64,000 nucleotides of DNA. It comes from Thalassia testudinum (taxonomy: Eukaryota > Streptophyta > Magnoliopsida > Alismatales > Hydrocharitaceae). The notes under the pieces are model-generated. The model had not been told where the DNA came from. It ran no database searches and saw only the letters and a program-made list of their open reading frames with translations. Below, in pieces: positions 1 to 10,850 of the stretch. The translations under genes and the position numbers were made by a program. Each line of letters begins with the position of its first letter. Position 1 is the first letter of the stretch. The stretch is from NCBI GenBank assembly GCA_037157565.1, contig JAZHRO010000013.1, forward strand, positions 39,684,501 through 39,748,500, read 5' to 3'.

Positions 1-1187
1 TCTATTATGGTTTCATAATTTAACAGATTATACTTAAAGCCACTCTACCGGTTACAACAGGCGAACTGGGGGAGTGGTCGGGAATCCTACGTGCCTCCGC
101 AACCCCCGAGACTGCAACGGAACGGGATCCTATCACAAGGATCAAACACAAGAAATTTCTCAAAACAGTATACAGCTACTGTAGACAGGTAGAGGATGTA
201 ATTCCGAAAAGAAAGCAACTCGAAACGCAAAAAACGGAACCCGAACGGGCCCTAAACGGGTCGAAAACGACGAAACAGTGCAAAATCAGACGTCTGGAAC
301 TTATTCCAGACGTCTCAAAAAGTGGATCAGGGGTTACCTTGCTCTGCGTGGTCTCTCAGACGTCCAGAAGCCTACGGGGGCATCTGGCCTAGTTCCCAGA
401 CGTCCGATGGTCACTCCGAACGACTGTAAGTCTCTCCAATCGTCTGGCACCGCAGCCAGATGTCTGATTCGCGTTGGATGTGAATCTCAGAACCTGCGCG
501 TACCATCTCTCTCTCTTAGTACGGTCAGTCGAAGAAAAGGAAGGAGACGGAAATAACTCACCTTTCAGACGTCGGGACAGTCTTCCAGACGTCGTGCCCG
601 TCGTCTGGCTATCAGCCCAGACGTCTGATTCTAGAAAAGTTTCCAGAACCAGGGCGCAACTCGCCCTCCGCTCGCGACGTCCGGCCACGCCGCGTGTGCT
701 CTGCCTGCTGCTTGAGCTGCAGCAGGCCTGCCACGCCTCCCCACGTTTGTTGCGCCCCCGCCGACCGGCTCCCGTTGCCCCGGCAGGCTCAAGCCTTCAC
801 GGCCGACGCCTCCTCCCCCGCGCAACACCTCCTCCCGCACCTGCCGCGGCTGTCTCCGCCTCCACTCACTCGTGCTCGCTCTCGCGCACCGACTGGAAGG
901 AGAAGAGGGAGGGGGCGGAGGTGACGGGAGTGAGGGGGAGGGCGTGGCCTTTTAAGGCCACGCGAGGAGGAGAGAGAGCAGGACAAGGTGGTCTGCGGCT
1001 GTAGGAGAGAGGGAAAAAGAGAGAGAGAGAGCGTTTGCAGATCTGCGCGCTCAGGCGCGCAGACAAAACCGTTGGTGCCAAAAATAACCGATTTTCAGAT
1101 GTCTGGAAGTGGTTCCAGACGTCTGGTCAGACGTCTGGGTCACTTCCCAGACGTCTTAAAATACGTCTGAAGCGCGCGTTCGTAACA
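1..1187 (-). mobile_element. Partial LTR of a Ty3/gypsy chromovirus (right-hand end only)
   Basis: This stretch matches, in the same order, the right-hand 1.2 kb of the LTRs at 13412-16095 and 21123-23819. Shared landmarks are the palindrome blocks, the GC-rich stretch around 640-950, the TTTTAAGGCC segment near 950 and the terminus GTTCGTAACA ending at 1187. The internal sequence that follows the left LTR of the complete elements (ATATAACAAACTC) is absent after 1187. This is therefore the outer right end of an element or a solo LTR, not an inner LTR edge. CTATT (1188-1192) would be the target-site duplication, but its partner lies outside the window. Orientation is by analogy with the complete minus-strand elements. 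Confidence 0.85.
287..466. repeat. Phased CAGACGTCTG palindrome array, block 1 of the partial LTR
   Basis: Exact or degenerate copies of the 10-bp palindrome CAGACGTCTG start at 287, 307, 357, 377, 397, 417, 437 and 457. Steps are exactly 20 bp, except one 50-bp gap after the second site. Spacers tend to end in pyrimidine-CC. Two more blocks follow in this LTR: 566, 586, 598, 618 and 1096, 1116, 1128, 1148, both spaced 20-12-20. Confidence 0.9.
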
Positions 1188-2790
1188 CTATTTCTGTAAT
1201 CGTACTTTTCCCCTTGTGGCATGTAGCACATTGGGATTTTTATCCTATTTTTTCATTACTACCTATTATTTATTCTCTTCTTTGTTACATTGCATGTGTG
1301 GTTGTGGAATGATTGTGCATTTGGTTACTTCTCGTTGGATGACTGGGTCTTGGGGTTAGTCGAAGCGAGTTGTTCCCAGGTTCCACGAGAGGCCAGGTTC
1401 GAGTCATAACAATTTAGCCCTGATTAAATTATATATCCTTTAATGTGTCAATTAGGTGAAATTATCTTTGGAATTTGATTAAATTAAGTTAGATACAGAG
1501 GATGATGATGTTACCATCACTGCTCTAACTGGAGTAGTCTAACAGGGGCACCAACTACAACACACCTGCATCAACAAAAGCATGCTTTCAAAACTCTCTA
1601 TATGTAATCTACAATGTACATCAATTAATTAATTAAACTAATTGATGACAACATATAATTTTGTGAGGAAACAAAAGTTAATCAGGACGTGCAAAAGATG
1701 CGTATAACCTTTACTGTGCATCACATTACTTGTTTCACTTGAGATTACTCATTTATTTTCTAGAAAATAGCATCTAAAGTTTATTGTCTAACCATTTATG
1801 GTTCCCATTGAATTATTAGATTTAGATCTTAACTCCAAGAATATATTCCTAAGATTAACTAGGAAAAACTCACAAGGAACCCAAATTTCTCATGTCCAAG
1901 TTAGAAAGGAGTAGCCTATAATGGTTATAACCCACAAATCACTTTCGTAGGTTTTGAATGCAACATTTTGGGTTGTTAAAGAAACTATAACCTCCCAAAG
2001 AAATGCAATACAAGATAAATATTTTCATTTTAAAAGTCAAAAGCCAAGACATATAAATTTTCAACCTATCACGAGAACTAATAGTGGGATGTTGACAAAA
2101 GGTTGATCACCTTGCAAGGACAAAGTGGAAAGGAGACATTGCTACTATAGCTTCGATTTTTATTGAATGTGTTGGAAGTATGCCTCTCATCTGGAAACCC
2201 CATGTGTCATCCAAATGCAAAGGTGAGCAATGCATTTTATTCCCTAAATTCCTCATGGTGCATAGTTTGTAAATGTATCTGAATTTGGGATGTGTGTGTG
2301 TGTACATTTTCACATAAATTAACAAATTTTCAACTGGTATAGATTTTTCGTAGAAAACAATTACCGAATTTTGGCATAAATCCAGTAACTAATCAACTTA
2401 GTTTTATATATCATCAATCATTGCTTTTCCAATCAATTAGAGAATGGCTTGACTTCATTGCAATGGCAATGAAGCAGATTAGATCCCAAAGAGTTGAATC
2501 CATACCACTCCTACCACACAAATACGCCGACTAAGTATGCATCCCCCTTTTCCCAAATCAAATACTTTACAACATAGAACACACATAACAACTCCAAATC
2601 ATTGTAGTGACAAAATGCCTAGCTTTGCAAGGAGATAGCACATAATATATAATTTGTTCTCCCTCTCACAATCTAATGTTTATTTTAATTATCGGTCGAT
2701 ACATGCAAATTAGAAAAGAGGGGAAATTAAAGTAAAAAAAAAGAGCCCCTCCCCAAAAGAACCATTCCCATCACCCACCAGATTCTTTTC
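1188..2790. other. Intergenic AT-rich sequence upstream of the YABBY gene
   Basis: I find no supported gene here. The sequence is AT-rich with short low-complexity stretches, such as the TTAATTAATTAATTAA run near 1625 and a short GT run near 2290. It may contain distal regulatory sequence for the YABBY gene, but I cannot identify individual sites. Confidence 0.5.
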
Positions 2791-2792
2791 CC

Positions 2793-2804
2793 CTTTTTAT
2801 AAAC
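2793..2804 (+). promoter_or_regulatory. Candidate TATA box of the YABBY gene
   Basis: TTTTTATAAAC lies about 415 bp upstream of the start codon, just before a pyrimidine-rich stretch of about 150 bp and a long purine-rich leader. Position and composition suit a plant core promoter with a long 5' UTR. Inference only; there is no transcript evidence. Confidence 0.4.
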
Positions 2805-3118
2805 ACCCGAAAGAAGAGCATAGGACTTATAGCCAACTGCCTCCCATTCTCCTGTCCCCTCCCCCACATCCCCCTCGCTTCACCACACCCCTCCCCAAGC
2901 CTCCCCTTTTCATTTCACATCCCCCCTCCCTTCCCCCTCCCTCCTCTCTCCTTATACCCCAGAGACCAAATCCGAGGTTGTTGCTCCACCCATCAAATCA
3001 CACATCAAATCAGGGAGAAGAAGAAGAAGAGGAGGAGGAGGGAATCCAAAATATCAAATCCATCAGTCAAATCCCAGAGAAAGAAAGACTGGAAGGGGAG
3101 AAGGAGGAAGGGAGAGAA

Positions 3119-3120
<2 letters not shown>

Positions 3121-3168
<48 letters not shown>

Positions 3169-3192
3169 ACGTGGATAGATAGATAGATAGAG
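3121..3192 (+). repeat. (GA)n and GATA microsatellites in the YABBY 5' leader
   Basis: A run of about 18 GA units (about 3126-3162) is followed by GATA repeats (about 3173-3191), ending about 22 bp before the start codon at 3214. In plants, GA repeats near promoters and leaders are bound by BBR/BPC GAGA-binding proteins, so a regulatory role is plausible but unproven. Spurious short open frames on both strands arise from this repeat. Confidence 0.85.
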
Positions 3193-3213
3193 TGTGTGAG
3201 TGAGACCACCAAC

Positions 3214-5441
3214 ATGTCATCCTCCTCCGCTGCTCTTTCTCTGGACCACATCACCTCTTCCCCTTCGGAACAGCTCTGCTACGTCCACTGCAACTTTTGT
3301 GACACTGTCCTTGCGGTATATTCCAACTCTCCCCCAACTCCTCTTCTTCTATTCCACACATTATTCCTCCTTGAAAGCTCAGTGATCTGAGAGGCTTCTG
3401 CCCTTTGTTTTCGTCTGCTTCTTTTGCTGCATCATGCCCTTTTGTTTCGGTGGTTCATCAGCTGATCATGCTCATGACATGTTTGGTTAACTTTTTTATT
3501 TTTTTTCCTGGTGGTTTGTTTTGGTGGTGGTGGTGGTGGTGGTGGACAGGTGAGTGTTCCTTGCAGTAGCTGGTTCAAGACAGTGACAGTTAGATGTGGG
3601 CACTGCACCAACCTGCTCTCTGTGAACATGAGGACTCTCCTGTTCCCTGCACCCAACCAGATCCAATTTGGCCACAACTTGTTGGCTCCCACCCACCACA
3701 GCAATCTCCCGGTATCATATATCCTCTTATCATTATGTAACCCTAGCTAACTATTTTCCCTTCAGACTGCATGCTCTTATTTTGGCGACTTTAAATTTCT
3801 TCTGATCATGATTTACCTATATAGGAGGAGATCATGTGCCCACCTCCAGTGCCAACGGTGCTCGATCAGCCCAACAGTACTGCTCACAAGGATCAAGTGG
3901 TGCCTGCAAAGAGGGGCACTGAGGTGGAGGTCTCCCAGACACCTCTGGTCAACAGACGTGAGATGTGTCTCCTCACATCTTCTCCATGTTTTGGTTATGC
4001 GTACGTTAGGGAGTGGTGGATATTGGACCAACAGTACCCTTTTTTGCTTTAGACGCTTCATGCGGATTATCCCACCGTTCAATGCTCCCCAGCCATATGT
4101 TCTTGCGATCAATAGTCCCAAACAGTAATGTGGTGTTTATGTTTTCACTGGAATTGTCTCCACGCTCATCATCGTGGGTGTAATAATCCAGTCAAAACAA
4201 AAAAGAGGAGGGGCATACTTGTCCTTGTATCCTTGTCTGGAGGAGGCCCCATTATTTAATGGCCTCTCCCAGACTCACCTCCCATCTCCTGCATGTACAT
4301 GGATCAAGCAAATCCCTCTAACCAGTAGTTCTTGATGTCTCATATTTTAGGGCATAATTACTCACATTGGAGCCTAATAAGCAAACATTAATGGTCGTCT
4401 CGGGTTTAACCGAATTCGCGAAAAAACAAAAAAAAGGAATACAACAAATTTGTAGGTAACAAAGAAAGAGAAAAGAGGCTTTGTGGTAAAACTATTTCTC
4501 TTTCTTGCAGCTCCGGAGAAGAGGCAGAGAGTGCCTTCTGCTTACAACCGCTTTATCAAGTAAGTGCTCCACAAACCCTAACCCTAAAAGTGAAGAACAT
4601 TACCAGACACAAAGGTTAATTGGTACCTTTATAAGTGCTTCTCTACATTTAGTTCATTAGCAGTAAATGCGCTCAAACCGGAACGCAAGTACATACGTAC
4701 GCAAAATAAATAAATACACATATAATATAATATAATATAATATAATATAATATAATATAATATACATAGTCACATGTAACTGCTTCCTGTAACACATGTC
4801 TTGATCTCTCACCAATCCAATGGTGTGTTGGTGATTGCAGGGACGAAATCCAACGCATAAAGGCCGATAATCCTGACATCACCCACAGAGAGGCCTTCAG
4901 CGCCGCTGCCAAGAACGTAATGATCCCTCTCAAACTCTACGATCTCATGCTCTGACCTAAAACCCTTCTCCTACCTCTGCCATTCCTTTTCCACTGCACC
5001 ACTTCCTGCAAACCCCCCTCTTTTCCAAATTGTTGCAACCACATATCTCCATATAAACGCAATACATATATTTTGCCACATGTATATTTTTCTGCCATAT
5101 ATATAAAGATATTTACATATTTCCATGTACGTATGTGAAATGGCAGTGGGCCCATTTTCCACACATCCACTTTGGTCTGATGCCCGATCGTGGCCTGAAG
5201 AAGAACAACATTCGCCAGCAGGTAAAGACCAAGGTCACATCTATTGTATCTGTGTGTGTCCATGCACTTGTCCTTTTTCTTAAAGGTTTGTTTCCCCATT
5301 TGGGTATCTGATGAGAGCCGCCTTTTGGTGGCTGTGATCCACCGGGTGGGATTATAGGAGGGAGATCATGAGATGGCGCAACTCAAGGATGGCTTCTACG
5401 CTGCCGCAGCTGCTGCCAACATAGGCATCACCCCTTTCTGA
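3214..5441 (+). CDS. YABBY transcription factor, FIL/YAB1-like, seven exons
   Basis: Complete spliced gene: exons 3214-3315, 3550-3711, 3825-3957, 4511-4559, 4841-4916, 5147-5221 and 5358-5441, all with GT/AG introns and continuous frame, giving 226 residues. The N-terminal C2C2 zinc finger uses Cys26, Cys29, Cys50 and Cys53 (CNFC and CGHC). The HMG-like YABBY domain occupies about residues 133-187 (start [14 protein letters not shown], end [13 protein letters not shown]). The tail is Ala-rich and ends NIGITPF. YABBY proteins are plant-specific nuclear regulators of abaxial identity and lateral organ growth. N-terminal [13 protein letters not shown] and post-domain LKKNNIRQQ point to the FIL/YAB1/YAB3 clade rather than YAB2, YAB5, CRC or INO; that clade call is by memory of the family. 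Trp42 lies where most family members I recall have Leu or Tyr. The start is the only ATG giving the conserved N-terminus. No lesion is seen. Confidence 0.93.
3521..3545 (+). repeat. (GGT)n microsatellite in YABBY intron 1
   Basis: GGTGGTGGT repeats end just upstream of the intron 1 acceptor (exon 2 starts at 3550). The repeat sits where a polypyrimidine tract would normally be and is G/T-rich instead. The acceptor nevertheless fits the reading frame and the conserved zinc-finger residues. Confidence 0.8.
4719..4763 (+). repeat. (ATAAT)n microsatellite in YABBY intron 4
   Basis: A pure pentanucleotide array of about nine TATAA/ATAAT units lies inside intron 4 (4560-4840). It is probably polymorphic and does not touch splice sites. 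Confidence 0.9.
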
Positions 5442-5573
5442 GCTAAGAAAGGGCTCCATGGATCGTGAAGGCGGTGGGGGCTACTGCAAGTGTTGTTGAT
5501 AGGGGATGATCATACCACCGCTTTCTTTCTTTATTTTCTTTCTGTTTTAGGGCTTCTTCTTTTTTTTCTCGTT

Positions 5574-5604
<31 letters not shown>

Positions 5605-7560
5605 TCATAAGTAAGCTTCTAGGGTTTCTGCTGTGATCTTATGTTGTTTTGTTTCTGCCTAGATCTCTATGGGTTGCTGTGGACAGTGGCGTTGGTCTAA
5701 GTTAGTCATCAATGAAGTAGCTCTAATTCACCCCTTTATCGTTTGTTTTGCGTTCATTTATCTTGATGGTTTTATCATTTTTTTTTTTCCAATGATTTTA
5801 CGGTAATATGAGTTAGAGGATTGGACACCTTTCCATAGGGTTTAGATTTCGGGACAACTTGTCCACAATTTAAATGATAGGGTGCTTTTATGTGAAGTAC
5901 AAGTGGTCCAGTATTTGGATTATTATGGATAATATGTTCATCCTTTTGATTTGTTTCTTATTTTCTTCTTGATATATTCTGCATGTGATCAAATTAGTAT
6001 CCAATAAATTATTGGAAGAGTGTAATTTTTGGGTCCATTATATTTCAATTTCTTTCTTTGATGAGAAGGGTAAATAAATTATTCAAATATGTGATTTTGG
6101 AATGATTTCTCCATGTGGTGTTTACAGTACTGAAACAAGAATCTTCGTTTTCAATATTGCAGATTAGAATTAAAAATGGTTTGTTTAATGCCATTTGATG
6201 CTTTGGGAAAACATAAAGACTAAGGAGAAGATGGTAAGTTGCAATGGTCGATGGTGGAGGATTTGAATAGATCCATCCTACATCTTGGTGGAATTCCCGC
6301 CTCCTCCATATTTTAAACTAACTAGCATACATGAGTATTACAAAAAATTAATCTAACAAAGAGCTAGGTAATGCTCAATGCTTTGTGTAAAATGCACGGC
6401 CTATAAATTGATTTGATTGCATATATATAATGGGGAAAGGAAATATGTAGTCCAAATTTTGACACTTACTTGGAAGCTAAAACCTAGCCCTATCGAATCC
6501 AACTCTCACCCACCACTGCCACAACCTCACACCAACCCTCGTCTGTTAGTCTCCCCTATTGCCCTCAGTCGCCTTTGTGCTCCTCTTTGCCTCCCTATAC
6601 CTCTGCCGTCCCTTTTGACCCCTCTTCCTCCACCCATCTACACCTTTGCAACCCCCACCCACCCAACTCCCACCTACACCTTTGAACAAAAAATTCATAC
6701 TTCCTAAGAAGGTGCTTTGCCCTCAGGAATACTTTGTTGTAAGGAAGATGCTCCGCTATGCCTCAGAGTTGCTCTACAATAAACCCAAAAACATTGCGAG
6801 GGCTTTTGAGTGACTTTGTTTAGGTTTATTTCAATATTTATACGATGTTATAAACTAGGGCAATCACAAAGAAATTCACGTGCTCATTCTCATACTTACA
6901 TATATCCTCCCTCCCACTTGCATAGAAGGCTAGATGAGGATGAGTCAAGCAAGTAGAGGAGGGAAAAGGGAGGTTGTATCTTTCATCTTTCTAAGAAATG
7001 CTAATACTAAGTTGTTAGGGGTAGGGTTGATATCCAAAGACAGCAGATGACAAATGAGGAGATGTGAATGATCGTTGAGACGGTTATTGGGTTCTTCAAA
7101 CTAATTTCTATATCATAGAATGAAGAAGATGAGATGGTTACAAATTAGAATATTAGGGTTCTTGTCACGAGCAATGTTGTATGGGTGCTATAACACTAGT
7201 CAAGTATTATGGTATGAGTTCTACATGCGCTAAACCACCAATATTATAGTATCTCAACAATGTTATATCATCTATAACCTTGATCCTACAACCTGAATTT
7301 TACAGAAGTAATGCTAGAATAGTAGTGACCATGCTAACATGCATCAATACTAATATGTTCTAGTTTGTCAAATTATTCAAGTTTAACAAAAAGTCTAATT
7401 GTTCCTTTCATAGCGATAATTCCACTAATCTTTAATCTTTTGATTGTAACTCAAACCAACATCCTTCCATTGTCATCAACCTACTTCAGCACAAAAATCC
7501 TCAATCTCAAATTGCCTAATTGACTTGTTTAGTTGACCAAACAACTCTTCATTCTCCTTT
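5442..7560. other. YABBY 3' region and intergenic sequence
   Basis: The first few hundred bases downstream of the stop at 5441 are probably 3' UTR and contain a (CT)n microsatellite at about 5577-5601. I cannot fix a polyadenylation site. The rest is AT-rich with a C-rich stretch near 6480-6710 whose open frame looks compositional. No supported gene. Confidence 0.5.
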
Positions 7561-7599
7561 CTTCCTTCTTGCCTCTTATTACCTCCCTCCCCATCCTTC

Positions 7600-8350
7600 T
7601 CCTTGACCTACTTAAAGGCCCCAGTTGGCATCCCAAATACATCTTGATGGGCTCACAATACCCAAGTAGAAAGTAACTTAAAGGAATAATTTTCTAATGA
7701 GAGGAGAACAGTCAGGTCCACTAAAGCCAACCCAAGAAGCCCAAATAGGCTGGACAGTGTCAAAGGGTGGGCTGACCCACACTAAACAACCTTGGGTGCC
7801 TACTTCGATCCAATTCCACACGACAAAGCCCTTCATTGCTCAATTCGAGTAGCCCACCAAGGCCTGCCTGGAGCAAGTGGACTACTTCTTCCAACGTATC
7901 TACTTGGAGCAATAGAATAGATTACCCTGATCTGCCAAGACCTTAGGCAAAGTCCCCACTTGAGGCCACACAACCAACCAACCTAATGCCAGCAATGATA
8001 ACAATGAGGATCAGATGGCCCCGAGCAAAAGGACGAAGTGGCAACAAAGAAGGGGAGGTGACAAACTAGAAGACAATGTAAAGCAAGAGGTGATTGCACT
8101 TCCCAATGAATAATTGATTACATGTGGTCCAAAACCCCTATAAATAGGGCCCTATATATATAAAAAAAGGTAATCACCCTAGACATACAACATTTAGGTG
8201 GAACTAGGTTATCAATTCGCTCTCTTTCTTTGTCCTTCTTTGTGATTAATTGATTCGTGATTCATATTCAATTGGGTCCTCAAGACTCGATCACTTTCCT
8301 TGCGAGCACCTTTTTTAGGATCTTCCTTTAATTGACATCTACACGAATAG
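7600..8350 (+). mobile_element. Possible LTR remnant (low confidence)
   Basis: The block has higher GC than its surroundings. It contains a strong TATA-like site, CCCCTATAAATAGGGCC near 8139-8155, followed by a U/C-rich stretch typical of plant LTR leaders. The segment around 8310-8350 resembles an LTR/primer-site junction but is too degenerate to assign. I found no convincing TG/CA ends or target-site duplication. Confidence 0.3.
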
Positions 8351-9461
8351 TTTTCTTTGACTTGTAAATTAATTAGTCAGTAGTCTTCTAACTCAACCCT
8401 AGCCAATAAGTTGTCCTAACTAATTTACTAGTTAGATCCCTTTTGCTTGTTTCCATGCTTCTATGATCTTTAAAGGTACTCTTTAATTACTCTTTCCACC
8501 TCATTCCTCATCTCTCAAAATGTTCCCTTTCTCTTAAATGCCATATACTTAGTCTCTTAATAACTTGATAAATCCATATCCAAATTTTACAAGTTGCTAG
8601 AACCCAAGTCCAATATCACATTGCTAGTTGCTTAACTAAGCACCACTACTCATTTTATGAAGGCATTCAAACTTCTATTTGCAAACTAACATAAAAGTCC
8701 TATTGAAAAAACACTAGGAGTTCGTGAAGGTAACATATAGCCTTTCCATATTATAGATGGAATAAAAATCTAGGTATTGCCTCACTATTTTTGTTAATAA
8801 GAAATAGTTATTGTGCTTGTGCATCAATCTCATGGTAAATTAATGAGGTAAACTCAAGCATTAGCACAAAACAACAAGCATGGTAAGTTGCGGAAGGAAA
8901 AACATCAAATATTCTAGCCTAAAGGTTTACTAAATGCTTTTGGGGGGGGCCAAGGCATGGCCCGTCCTTGATTTTTGCATGTCTTTATTATATGTTGGTT
9001 ATTTGCATGTTGGCCCCTCCTATTAATTTGTGTAAGGCATTCTAAAAAAGATTGGAAAGTGGATCTCTTTGCATTTGCACCTATATCAAGAGAAATATTA
9101 TACCTAATGAAGTTTGTGATTGTTACCGTGAGAAAAATACATGAGGGAAGATAGCCATCTTTAATTTTTTCTTAGTGATAAATATACAAGATACTCAACT
9201 ATTCATAATCTCTTTTTTTTTTTAATAATCATATACAATATTCCATCTATCCATTTCAATTCAATAATAAATTCTAAGACATTTCATACAATGATTCGAG
9301 CCAGGTTCACTAACTACATCTTACATGTTACTACCTTTATGAATGATGGTATCTTTTCAAAAATCGATAAGAGTTTGTGATTTCCAAAAATCCAATTATT
9401 TAATAGTAAAAGGGTGTTTTCAAATGAAAATGATGTACTGAAATTCAAATGGCAATCCAGT
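8351..9461. other. Intergenic AT-rich sequence
   Basis: No supported gene or RNA. A short G-rich stretch near 8940-8970 (GGGGGGGCCAAGGC) stands out from the AT-rich background and may be a scrap of a transposon, but there is not enough to classify it. Confidence 0.4.
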
Positions 9462-9540
9462 GTTAGGGTTTAAATTCCATGATACCAATAACACACCTCT
9501 AATTTAGGATGGACCTATACAACAACTAATCCCAACTAAG

Positions 9541-9777
9541 TTAATACTGATTCGGTACCGATACACCAGTATCGGTATCCTATATACTGAGTACCAGTAC
9601 TGGTGAACCAGTACCGGTATCGCTGACTTAAAGATATGAGTTTCATATCTAAAGGAGTACCGATACTGATGCCAAGTATCGGTACTCATAGCTTACAGTT
9701 TGAAACTCAAGCTCAGATGAGTACTTGTCCAGTACTCATTATATGTACCGATACTAGAGACTAGTACCGATTCTCAT
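9541..9777. repeat. Array of GTAC-centred 10-bp palindrome pairs (left part, split by insertions)
   Basis: Copies of GTACCGATAC or its complement GTATCGGTAC, exact or nearly so, start at 9555, 9569, 9591, 9611, 9657, 9676, 9745 and 9764. The pairs 9657/9676 and 9745/9764 are exactly 19 bp apart. The same motif resumes at 24461 once the two inserted LTRs are removed, so this is one repeat split in two. I do not recognise the host repeat. Confidence 0.75.
9773..9777 (+). repeat. Target-site duplication of the copia-like solo LTR (left copy)
   Basis: CTCAT here is repeated exactly at 11527-11531, directly after the LTR terminus CCTTCA. A 5-bp duplication is the size LTR-retrotransposon integrases make. 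Confidence 0.8.
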
Positions 9778-10188
9778 TGTTAGTGCTAGAGCACCACGAT
9801 CATTTGTTTTGATAATAACAAAATACGTGTTATTTAACATTTGCAATTTGAGTCCTAGATTTCAGGTCAATTGCAAATGTGGACGTGTTTAGACGGAACT
9901 CGAGCTCGCATCCAGGACGGATTGGAGGAGCTTAATAAAGAACAGAGGAGGTTCGCGTGGAGTGACAGATTGAAGATAGAAGACAAGAAGAATAGGATAG
10001 ATTCTTTTTAATCCTTTCTTGTATCTCTTGTCTTTATTTTCTTGCTCTTTTTATTTTCCTTAGAATATTCATGTTAAAGAGCCGCAAAGTACCCTAACAG
10101 TAGTCCTAGGAACACCGGCACAACCCTAGGATACTTAGGTTTTCTGTAGAATACTTAGAAAACCAATATAGGGTTCAAACAGCACTTC

Positions 10189-10730
10189 TAGACGTCTAAT
10201 TCCCAAATCAGACGTCTGATAAAGTATTTTAAGATGTCTGACTGTTGTTTCAGACGTCTAATATCTGTTAGGCTGGACATAGCTAATTCTGTCCGATAAA
10301 ATCAGACGTCCACACCTAATACCAGACGTCTTAGGAGACGTCTGATGGACTTGCCAGACGTCCAGATAGTGGACCGTTGGCTAGCTTAGCACGCACTCAA
10401 CGTTATGACCGTTAGAGCCTTATCAGACGTCCTTAGGCCTTTCCAGACGTCTGATAAATGACCGTTTTGCCTCGGCTGACCCAAAATCTCTTCTCAGAGA
10501 TTTTCTAGCCATTGTAACGGTTGGAAAATCCATTCCGTAGGAAAAGTTGGTTTCCAGACATCCGGGCATAGTGCCAGACGTCCTGTATGTCGTCTGATCA
10601 ACTTGAACAAAAACCCTGTTTAGATCTAATTCAAGTCAGGAGGAAACCCGCATAGAATCAGACGTCTGACCTTGAAATCAGACGTCTTAAAGTGGCCTTC
10701 CAGACGTATGATGCCAGAATTAGACGTCTG
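10189..10730. repeat. Phased CAGACGTCTG palindrome array in the copia-like solo LTR
   Basis: Sites start at 10189, 10209, 10231, 10251 (20-22-20); 10303, 10323, 10335, 10355 (20-12-20); 10424, 10444 (20); 10555, 10575, 10587 (20-12); and 10659, 10679, 10701, 10721 (20-22-20). Most are exact at AGACGTC and some carry one or two changes. The array lies in U3, upstream of the TATA box at 10841. The same word and spacing occur in the gypsy LTRs of this window, although outside the array the two LTR types share no obvious similarity. Confidence 0.88.
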
Positions 10731-10840
10731 ATCACCCTGTCAAATGTAATCATTGTCCTGATTTCGGCCTGATTCTCTTGAGCTTTGCACCCAACGGCTA
10801 TAGAACCCTTCCTAAGCATTCCAAAGCCTTCCTAAGGCCT

Positions 10841-10850
10841 CTATAAATAG
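10841..10850 (+). promoter_or_regulatory. TATA box of the copia-like LTR
   Basis: CTATAAATAG is followed within 40 bp by an ACACACA-rich leader, the usual layout of an LTR promoter. It lies about 110 bp downstream of the last palindrome of the array. Confidence 0.65.

Noticed and set aside
287..466. CRISPR-like array (short repeats with regular spacers)
   Set aside because: Repeat is only 10 bp with 10-bp spacers, degenerate, inside an LTR of a plant genome and without cas genes.
474..1004. Long open frame inside the partial LTR
   Set aside because: It lies in GC-rich LTR sequence, has biased Arg/Pro/Ser content, and its counterparts in the other LTRs are not conserved as protein.
1391..1402. 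GGTTCGAGTC, resembling a tRNA or SINE B box
   Set aside because: No cloverleaf and no convincing A box at the right distance.
2978..3178. Glu/Arg-rich open frame upstream of the YABBY gene
   Set aside because: It is produced by GA repeats in the leader; repeat-coded Arg-Glu runs are not evidence of a protein.
7600..8350. Naming this block a solo LTR of a specific gypsy clade
   Set aside because: A strong TATA-like site exists, but I could not find matching ends or a target duplication, so it is listed only as a possible remnant.
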